From contig URPJ01000001.1 in assembly GCA_900549745.1 (NCBI GenBank), forward strand, positions 1 through 64,000: a stretch of 64,000 bases of DNA. Reading direction: 5' to 3'. Shown here piece after piece: positions 9,844 through 16,038 of this stretch. The first letter of the stretch is position 1, and every line of letters starts with the position of its first letter. This DNA is from an uncultured Collinsella sp. (GTDB lineage: Bacteria; Actinomycetota; Coriobacteriia; Coriobacteriales; Coriobacteriaceae). Position numbers and translations under genes: made by a program. The notes below the pieces were generated by a model. That model was given only the letters and a program-made list of their open reading frames with translations. It was not told where the DNA came from and did not search any database.

Positions 9844-10598
9844 TGCGCGCCGGGGATTTTGTCGGCGCCAAGATCTATCGCAAGCCTACCGAGGACAAGC
9901 GCACCAAAAAGGACGGCACGCCGCGCAGCCCTAAAAAGCTCGGAAAGATTCACTTTCCGGTCTTTACCCCGGGCGGTACGCGCGTGGTCGGCTTTATGGT
10001 CCGCCAGTCCGATATCGCGGGCATGATCGAGCGTCCCGACCGATTCGTAGCGCTCGACGCCATTGGTGTCTACGAGGGCGCCATTGCGGTCGATGACGTC
10101 AAGGACACGTACGATGCCGCCGCCGCCAAGCGCCTCGACATCAACCTGGACGATTGCATCATCTGGGTCGGTATGGACGTGCGCACGGAATCGGGCGACG
10201 TCGTGGGCTATTGCTCGGATGTGGAGTTCAAGCCGCGTTCGGGCATCGTGCAGGCATTCTATGTGACCGCCGGTGCTGCTTCGAGTGTTTTGGTTGGTGA
10301 CACGCAGGTGCCGCCGACGATGCTGCGCGGCTACGAGAACGGCGCGATGGTCGTCTCGGACGAGGTCAAGTCGCTCGGGTATTCGGGCGGCGCCGCCGCA
10401 AAGGCTGCCGAGGCAAGCGTCGTGGTGGGCGATAAGGTCAAGAAGGGCGCCAAGGTGCTCGACGACAAGGGATCGGTTGCCGTGGACAAGGGCAGTCGCG
10501 CACTGGGCAAGCAGCTCGGCAAGACGCGCGGCATGTTCAAGGCCTTTAAGGACGAATACCAAAAGGCGAGCGGAGGCTCGTCAAAAGCTACAAAATAG
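9843..10598 (+). CDS. PRC-barrel domain protein
   Basis: A 251-aa soluble protein. Two halves each carry a PRC-barrel-like beta pattern: about 1-75 (LGKIHFPVFTPGGTRVVGF) and about 95-170 (WVGMDVRTESGDVVGYCSDV). The C-terminal third is Lys/Ala-rich (KKGAKVLDDKGSVAVDKGSR), helical and possibly nucleic-acid or membrane interacting. PRC barrels serve RNA processing, photosystem assembly and Mg2+ transporters; the MgtE-like protein at 12406 also begins with a PRC-like segment. The start overlaps the YtxH stop, which suggests a joint function. Confidence 0.75.
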   Translation: MRAGDFVGAKIYRKPTEDKRTKKDGTPRSPKKLGKIHFPVFTPGGTRVVGFMVRQSDIAGMIERPDRFVALDAIGVYEGAIAVDDVKDTYDAAAAKRLDINLDDCIIWVGMDVRTESGDVVGYCSDVEFKPRSGIVQAFYVTAGAASSVLVGDTQVPPTMLRGYENGAMVVSDEVKSLGYSGGAAAKAAEASVVVGDKVKKGAKVLDDKGSVAVDKGSRALGKQLGKTRGMFKAFKDEYQKASGGSSKATK

Positions 10599-10618
10599 CG
10601 ACGTACCAAATGATGGGA

Positions 10619-10650
10619 GGCAAGCCGGAGACCTGTTGCTCCGGCTTGCT
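10619..10650. terminator. Stem-loop between PRC-barrel and NodB-like genes
   Basis: CAAGCCGGAG pairs with CTCCGGCTTG around ACCTGTTG. The downstream bases are not a clear U-run (CTGTGTTT), so termination may be partial, or the hairpin may only stabilise the upstream transcript end. Confidence 0.55.
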
Positions 10651-10670
10651 GTGTTTATGGGGGAGGGCAC

Positions 10671-12077
10671 ATGCGCCAAAACGGATCCAACTTAAACGGG
10701 CGTTCGGGTACGCGTCCGACGGCGCGCCGCGACCTGGGGCAGCTGCCCAGCGGTCAGCGCAAGCGTCACCGTAAGCCCGGCGCGATGTATCTCAACCATA
10801 GCCGCGGCTTTAGCGATCGCAGCGCTCGCATCGGCAACAGCCGCACACCCCGTCGTTCGTCTCGCCTGCCCTATGCGCTCATCGCCGTGGGTTGCGCGCT
10901 CGTGCTGTTTATCGCTGCCGTCGTGGGCTACGTCAACCGCAGCGTGGACGTGGAACTTAACGGCCAGAAGACCGCGGTGCGCGTGGGCTCTACGCTGCAG
11001 AATCTCATCGACGACCAGGAGTTGACTGACACCTACGACGCAGGCGACCTGCTGGCCGTCGATGACAGCGTGCTCAAGCGCCATGGGGGCGAAAAGCTGT
11101 CGGTGAAGGTCGACGGCAAGCGCGTGAAGCAGGGCAAATGGGATAGCCGCGAACTCGAGGGTGGCGAGAAGGTGACGGTCAAGGATGGCCGTAACACCTA
11201 CGAGAAACACGAGGTTCAGGCTACGGTTATCGAGCCCAAGCTCAAGGTCGAGGGCACGGGCGCTATCGAGTATGTGCAGACGTGGGGTGTCCAGGGCCGC
11301 TCCGAGGTGTGGGTTGGTGAGCAGTCGGGCAAGACGCAAGACCGCGGCGAGGTTGTGCCCGCCACCGATTGCGTTGTTGCGTGCGCCAGCGTGGCGCCCA
11401 AGGGCAACAAAAAGTACGTGGCGCTGACGTTTGACGAGGGTCCGAGCGGCGCCACCAAACAGATCTTGCAGGTGCTCAAGGAAAAGGGCGTTACCGCGAC
11501 GTTCTTCCTTTCGGGCGATGCGGTCGAGGCCTCGCCTGCCACGGCCAAGGCGATTGTCGATGCCGGGTGCGAGATCGGATCCAACAGCTACAGCGACGAT
11601 TCGCTCAAGGGTCAGGACCGTGAGGCGGTACGCGAACAGATCACGAAAGGCACCGATGCGATTAAGTCGGCGACCGGCGTGAAGACGATGCTACTGCGTG
11701 CTCCCTACGCTGCCTTTGACGAGCAAAACTGGATTGATGCGATGGACCTGGTCTCCGCCGTGGTCTCGTGGAATATCGACTCGGGCGACTGGCTACTCAA
11801 CGGTGCCGACGAGCAGGTCTCGACGGTGCTCGATTCGGTGACGCCGGGCAATATCGTGCTGCTCACCGATAGAGACGAATGCGCCGAGCAGACGCTCGAG
11901 GCGCTGCCGCAGATTATCGACGGCCTCATCGCCGACGGCTACAAGATCGTGACGCTCAGCGACCTGGTCAAGACGGACACGTCGCTGAGCAAAAAGCTCA
12001 CCTCGCTGACGAAGGCCACCATGCCCAAGGACGCTGTGCTCCCCCAACTTGCCGAGGACAATGACACCACAGAGTAG
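10671..12077 (+). CDS. NodB-fold polysaccharide deacetylase-like protein, probably catalytically dead
   Basis: A 468-aa membrane-anchored extracellular protein. A basic N-terminus and one TM helix (about 66-88) precede a region with DUF348/G5-like patterns (about 90-220; DVELNGQKTAVRVGSTL). A NodB homology domain follows (about 245-450). Fold landmarks remain: TFDEGPS, RAPYAAF, DSGDW. However, the metal-binding TFDD is TFDE, the H-T-Y-S-H motif reads SNSYSDD, and the catalytic histidine of L-x-H-D is threonine (LLTD). It therefore probably binds glycans or peptidoglycan rather than deacetylating them. Confidence 0.85.
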   Translation: MRQNGSNLNGRSGTRPTARRDLGQLPSGQRKRHRKPGAMYLNHSRGFSDRSARIGNSRTPRRSSRLPYALIAVGCALVLFIAAVVGYVNRSVDVELNGQKTAVRVGSTLQNLIDDQELTDTYDAGDLLAVDDSVLKRHGGEKLSVKVDGKRVKQGKWDSRELEGGEKVTVKDGRNTYEKHEVQATVIEPKLKVEGTGAIEYVQTWGVQGRSEVWVGEQSGKTQDRGEVVPATDCVVACASVAPKGNKKYVALTFDEGPSGATKQILQVLKEKGVTATFFLSGDAVEASPATAKAIVDAGCEIGSNSYSDDSLKGQDREAVREQITKGTDAIKSATGVKTMLLRAPYAAFDEQNWIDAMDLVSAVVSWNIDSGDWLLNGADEQVSTVLDSVTPGNIVLLTDRDECAEQTLEALPQIIDGLIADGYKIVTLSDLVKTDTSLSKKLTSLTKATMPKDAVLPQLAEDNDTTE

Positions 12078-12085
12078 TTATTGGG

Positions 12086-12114
12086 TAGTCATTTAAGAAC
12101 GTCCCCAATGGCTA
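12086..12114. repeat. REP-like palindrome, copy 3
   Basis: TAGTCATT...AATGGCTA with the standard TAAGAACGTCCCC centre. One arm base differs from the consensus, giving a G-U-tolerable pair. It lies 9 bases after the NodB-like gene. Confidence 0.8.
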
Positions 12115-12188
12115 TGTCACGGATACGTCAGCGTTTGGTATGCCTGCAATGTGCAGCGCATAAATTCGATGCCGCAGGGCGATGCTGA

Positions 12189-12197
12189 TGCTATAGT
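12189..12197 (+). promoter_or_regulatory. Extended -10 promoter of the mgtE-like leader
   Basis: TGC directly followed by TATAGT (12192-12197) is a good extended -10 element; no strong -35 is visible at the right spacing. Transcription from about 12204 would give a leader of about 200 nt. Confidence 0.45.
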
Positions 12198-12203
12198 TAC
12201 TGC

Positions 12204-12389
12204 GGTTAATGAGGGTCAAGAGAAAGGTTACAGGTGAAATCCAAACCTCGACCATACAGTCGATGACCCCATGCAGGTGCTTTTTGCGCATGCACGGGGT
12301 GTAAGCGTCGAGCGGCGTGCCGCCCGCGCATGCGTATACATATCCAGAAGCCCCCGGACGCCGCACGCGCGGCCGCGTTCGGAGGAATA
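12204..12389 (+). ncRNA. Structured leader of the mgtE-like/NRMT operon; candidate riboswitch
   Basis: By hand folding, GGGTC (12213-12217) pairs with GACCC (12265-12269) and encloses AGGTT/AACCT (12225-12229/12244-12248) and TCGAC/GTCGA (12248-12252/12259-12263), a compact three-way junction. The CCCC at 12267-12270 can instead pair with GGGG at 12296-12299 to form a long hairpin, so two states exclude each other. The last stem, CCCCCGGACG (12351-12360) with CGTTCGGAGG (12376-12385), sequesters the Shine-Dalgarno GGAGG. I do not recognise a known class; it does not fit the M-box consensus. Confidence 0.5.
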
Positions 12390-12422
12390 ATGATGGGGAG
12401 CACCATTGAATTATCTGAGTGA
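12390..12422 (+). CDS. Possible 10-aa leader peptide overlapping the mgtE-like start
   Basis: ATGATGGGGAGC opens a short frame encoding MMGSTIELSE. It has the best-placed Shine-Dalgarno in the leader (GGAGG, four bases before the ATG) and ends in TGA at 12420-12422, one base before an in-frame ATG of the MgtE-like gene at 12424. It overlaps the preferred TTG start in another frame. It could couple or compete with translation; there is no proof it is made. Confidence 0.3.
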   Translation: MMGSTIELSE

Positions 12423-14250
12423 GATGCTCAAATTGCCGGTCTTGGACGTCGATGGCGAAAAGCTCGGCGTGGTGAACGATTTTGGTATTGCTACCGGCGA
12501 AGTTTTTCCACACGTGACCTCGCTCGCGTTCCGTGGTCCCGGCAAGACGCCGTTTATGATCAGCTGGCGCAAATGGGTCGACCGTATCGACGAGACGGGT
12601 GTACACCTTAAGACGTCGGCCACCGAAATCCGTTTTTCGTACCTGCAGCCGACCGAACTCTTACTCGCCCGCGACGTGCTCAACAAGCAGATTGTCGACA
12701 CGCAGGGCATGAAGGTCGTGCGCGTAAACGACATCAAGTTTTCCATGTCGGGCGAAAATCAGCTGCGCCTGCTGGGCGCCGAGGTCGGTGCCCGCGGTCT
12801 GCTACGCGCCATCAGCCCCGCGCTCGAGCATATCGTCGAAGGCTTTATGAAGCACCTGGGCAAGCCGCTCAGTGAGGACATCATCGCTTGGTCCTACATG
12901 GACCTGCTCGACCGCTCGACCAAGAACATTCAACTCTCGGTGTCGCATAAGACGCTCGGCGAGCTACACCCTGCCGACATCGCCGACATTATCGAGCAGC
13001 TCGACCCGCGCCTACGTGCGCAGGTGTTTGCGCAGCTCGATACTGCCCAGGCCGCCGAGGCCATCTCGGAGTTCGATGACGACGAGCTTATGACCGAGAT
13101 GCTCGAGGGCCTGTCCGACACGGACGCATCGTCAATGCTGGCCATGATGGACCCGGACGATGCAGCCGACCTGATCGACGAGCTCGATTACGAGAAGGCC
13201 GAGAAGCTCCTGCGCCTGATGGGCGTCAAGGAGGAGAAGGCGATTCGTAACCTACTGGGGTATGAGGACAACACCGCCGGCCGCATCATGACCTCAGAGT
13301 TTGTCTCCTTGCCCGCCACGGCAACGGTCGGTGACGCCATTGAGGCGATTCGCGAGCTCGACGAGGACTTCGAGAGCGTCTACTACGTCTATACCGAGGA
13401 TCCGAGCGGCATGCTGACCGGCGTGCTTTCGCTGCGCACGCTGATCGTAGCCGACCGCGACGCCACGCTGGGTCAGCTGGCCTATCGCGACCTGGTCTAT
13501 GTGTCGCCCGACGAGGACCAGGAAGACGTGACGGACGAGATGACCAAGTACGACCTGGTTGCCATCCCTGTCTGCGACGAGAACCGTCATATCCTGGGTA
13601 TCGTGACCTTCGACGACGCCATGGACGTTATCGCCGAGGAGCATCAGGAGGACCTGCAGATCGCCGGTGTCGGCTCGGGCGATAGCGCGTCGGACGACTC
13701 GACGAACGTGCTCAGCTGGTTCGTGCATCGCCAGTACTGGGTTGTTGTATGGGGCATCGCGTCGTGCATCATGGCGACCGTGCTGGGAACGGCGCTCGGC
13801 TCCGCGCATCTGGTGGTGTTCCCCATGTGCGCCATGCCGCTCGTGCTGCTTGCTGCCTCGCGCATGGTGTCGTTCGTCAAGAACTACTTCCTCGAGTACG
13901 ACGGCCACGACGACGAGCCCAAACCGTACCTGGGATTCTTCTTCCAGAGCACGGGTATGGGCCTGATCCTTTCGCTCGTGACCTACCTGTGCGCGCAGCT
14001 GGTGCGCACCGCCGCATTCCCCGATGCGTCCATGTTTGAGGAGCAACTCTTTACCGGGTGTTTTAATATCGCTGCTATCATTTGCCTGGTTGGCAACATG
14101 AGTGCCGTGATTTACCTGATGGTGCTGTTCTGGCGTGACGAGCATGACCTCAACACGTCGGGCACCGCCATGAACGTTATTGCCGTCATGATCTCGTGCG
14201 TAGCGTACTGCGCCGCTGCGGTGCTGCTCACCATGTCGGTCATGGGTTAG
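12406..14250 (+). CDS. MgtE-like PRC/CBS membrane protein lacking the MgtE pore signature
   Basis: A 614-aa protein. It starts with a PRC-barrel-like segment (about 8-75), then an MgtE_N-type helical domain (about 170-290, LHPADIADIIEQLDP, DPDDAADLIDEL) and a CBS pair (about 295-420, GRIMTSEFVSLP), the Mg2+-sensing unit of MgtE. About five TM helices follow (about 445-612), but the MgtE pore motif G-G-N-x-G-x-Q is absent. It may be a divergent channel or a Mg2+-sensing partner of the SLC11-type transporter 8 bases downstream. The start is TTG at 12406 (GGGGAG spaced 5), with ATG 12424 as alternative. Confidence 0.8.
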   Translation: MNYLSEMLKLPVLDVDGEKLGVVNDFGIATGEVFPHVTSLAFRGPGKTPFMISWRKWVDRIDETGVHLKTSATEIRFSYLQPTELLLARDVLNKQIVDTQGMKVVRVNDIKFSMSGENQLRLLGAEVGARGLLRAISPALEHIVEGFMKHLGKPLSEDIIAWSYMDLLDRSTKNIQLSVSHKTLGELHPADIADIIEQLDPRLRAQVFAQLDTAQAAEAISEFDDDELMTEMLEGLSDTDASSMLAMMDPDDAADLIDELDYEKAEKLLRLMGVKEEKAIRNLLGYEDNTAGRIMTSEFVSLPATATVGDAIEAIRELDEDFESVYYVYTEDPSGMLTGVLSLRTLIVADRDATLGQLAYRDLVYVSPDEDQEDVTDEMTKYDLVAIPVCDENRHILGIVTFDDAMDVIAEEHQEDLQIAGVGSGDSASDDSTNVLSWFVHRQYWVVVWGIASCIMATVLGTALGSAHLVVFPMCAMPLVLLAASRMVSFVKNYFLEYDGHDDEPKPYLGFFFQSTGMGLILSLVTYLCAQLVRTAAFPDASMFEEQLFTGCFNIAAIICLVGNMSAVIYLMVLFWRDEHDLNTSGTAMNVIAVMISCVAYCAAAVLLTMSVMG

Positions 14251-14258
14251 GTGGTCGC

Positions 14259-15521
14259 GTGCAAAATACCAAGCAAAAGTCGGGCACCAAGCAAAAGTTG
14301 ACCATCGCGGCCATCTTTGGCGCTATGGGTCCCGGTCTGCTGGCGGCGCTTTCGGGCAATGACGCCGGCGGCATTGCAACGTATTCCAGTGCGGGCGCCA
14401 GCTATGGCTACAAGATGCTCTGGATGCTTCCCGTCATGACCGTGCTGCTCATCGTGACGCAGGAGACCGCGGCGCGCTGCGGCTGCGTCACGGGCAAGGG
14501 CCTGGCATCGCTCATTCGCGAGCGCTTTGGCGTGCGCAAGAGTGTACTTGCTATGGCGGCGCTGTTGATCGCCAACACGGCTGTGACCATTTCGGAGTTT
14601 GCGGGCATCGCCAGCGGCCTTGCTCTGTTTGGCGTGCCGGCGAGCATCTCGGTGCCGTTGGTGGCGCTGCTGGTGTGGATGCTTACCATGTCGGGTAGTT
14701 TCCAGCGTATCGAGAAGATTCTGCTGCTGGTGAGCTGCGTGTTCGTGACCTATATCGTCGCTGCATTTATGGCTGGCCCCAACTGGGGTGAGGTCGCGGT
14801 CGACCTGGCCGTGCCTAACATTCAAAATGATCCCAGCTACGTGTCGCTCGTGGTCGCAACGATCGGTACCACCATCGCGCCGTGGATGATTTTCTTGGCG
14901 CAGAACAACGTGGTCGATAAGAACGCGGGCGAGGACGATATCGTGCTGCAGCGCATCGATACCGTGAGCGGCTCGCTTGCCGCCGATGTCATTGCCGGCT
15001 TTATTATCATCACGACCGGTACGGTGTTGTTCCCGGCGGGCATTCAGATTAGCGATGCTGCCGATGCTGCCCGTGCGCTGGAGCCTATTGCGGGTCAGTG
15101 GTCCACGGTACTGTTTGCCTCGGGCCTGGTCGCGGCGAGCTTCTTGGCTGCCTGCGTGCTGCCGGGCGTTACGTCGAGCGCTATCTGCGAGGCATTTGGC
15201 TGGGAGCGCGGTGCCGACCGCAGCTGGGACGAGGCCCCGGTCTATCGCGGCATCATTACGGCCATCATCGGTATCTCTGCCGTGCTGGTGCTTATGCCCG
15301 GCGTCGATCTGTTCCAGATTATGATGACCTCACAGGTCATCAATGGTGTGCTGTTGCCCGTGGTTCTGGTGTTCCAGGTGGTTATCGCAGCCGACCGTCA
15401 CATTATGGGTGCCAACCGCAACGGTCGCGTGTGGAACGTGCTCACTTGGGCGACTATCGCCGTGATTACGGTGCTGACAGTCGTCATGTTTGTGCTGCAA
15501 GCGATGGGCTACAGCGCTTAA
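14259..15521 (+). CDS. NRAMP-related Mg2+ transporter (NRMT-like, SLC11 family)
   Basis: A 420-aa, 11-TM SLC11-fold transporter starting at GTG 14259, 8 bases after the MgtE-like stop. The TM1 metal motif D-P-G-N of classical NRAMP is D-A-G-G here (GNDAGGIATYS, near residue 33). The TM6 methionine of A-x-x-M-P-H is alanine (GTTIAPWM, near 203). Loss of the methionine thioether and of that asparagine is the hallmark of NRMT proteins, shown to carry Mg2+ and Mn2+ in Eggerthella lenta, a related genus. The operon with an Mg2+-sensor-like protein supports Mg2+. Confidence 0.85.
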   Translation: MQNTKQKSGTKQKLTIAAIFGAMGPGLLAALSGNDAGGIATYSSAGASYGYKMLWMLPVMTVLLIVTQETAARCGCVTGKGLASLIRERFGVRKSVLAMAALLIANTAVTISEFAGIASGLALFGVPASISVPLVALLVWMLTMSGSFQRIEKILLLVSCVFVTYIVAAFMAGPNWGEVAVDLAVPNIQNDPSYVSLVVATIGTTIAPWMIFLAQNNVVDKNAGEDDIVLQRIDTVSGSLAADVIAGFIIITTGTVLFPAGIQISDAADAARALEPIAGQWSTVLFASGLVAASFLAACVLPGVTSSAICEAFGWERGADRSWDEAPVYRGIITAIIGISAVLVLMPGVDLFQIMMTSQVINGVLLPVVLVFQVVIAADRHIMGANRNGRVWNVLTWATIAVITVLTVVMFVLQAMGYSA

Positions 15522-15539
15522 CGCCCACTTTTGCTTCCG

Positions 15540-15574
15540 AACAGGCCGCAGCGATGGGCTGCGGCCTGTTTTTT
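15540..15574 (+). terminator. Rho-independent terminator of the NRMT operon
   Basis: AACAGGCCGCAG pairs with CTGCGGCCTGTT around a short loop and runs into TTTTTTG, 18 bases after the transporter stop. Confidence 0.88.
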
Positions 15575-15604
15575 GTCTGCTATAGAATGTTAGTTATATA
15601 GCAA

Positions 15605-15832
15605 TGGACAAAAAATGCCAAATATGAGTACTGTTGCTAAGTGAATAGCATTTACATCCTAAAAGATAATGAACATAGCCTTTAGTATGTTCATTAAAAT
15701 TGGCTCCAATACGCCTTAAACCAGTCAGGTTGGCTGCTTTAGGGGGTTGTAGGGGTCGCTCGGACGTCATTTTGGGTGGTTTTGCCTGCTACTAAAATGG
15801 TAACAGTACTCATATTTGCCCTTTTTTGCCCA
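15605..15832. mobile_element. MITE-like 228-bp element with 33-bp imperfect terminal inverted repeats
   Basis: The left end at 15605-15637 (TGGACAAAAAATGCCAAATA...) and the reverse complement of the right end at 15800-15832 agree at 29 of 33 positions, including a run of 16 identical bases centred on ATGAGTACTG. The interior has no ORF and is A/T-richer than its surroundings. No target-site duplication is obvious. It could instead be a pair of regulator sites, but the arms are too long and too far apart for an ordinary operator. Confidence 0.55.
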
Positions 15833-16038
15833 CAGACCTTTGAGGGTGCGGCGAAAAGGGCTTGTTTTGATTGTTTGGGGCAGGCACGAGGCGCGGAAAC
15901 GATGTCTGGAGCGACGGAGCGGCCTGGAATCCATCCGTAGAGGTCTTCATTGGCTGCGCCAGGAGTGTCCCTAACTGCCGGAGGGGGTGTCTGCCGTGGC
16001 AGACACCCCCTCCGGATGTGGGAAGTTTGCGCTGCAGG
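15833..16038. other. Intergenic region with GTCCCTAACTGCCGG repeat and a strong palindrome
   Basis: AGGAGTGTCCCTAACTGCCG near 15961-15980 belongs to the repeat vocabulary of positions 80-125 and 38512-38555. It runs into a long perfect palindrome, CCGGAGGGGGTGTCTGCC and its complement, at about 15976-16014. On the minus strand this could terminate the acyltransferase transcript. No gene. Confidence 0.6.

Noticed and set aside
12204..12389. M-box (ykoK) magnesium riboswitch
   Set aside because: A G-T-T-A-x-x-G-G-T-G-A stretch looks vaguely similar, but the remaining conserved M-box blocks are not present. It is kept as an unknown leader structure.
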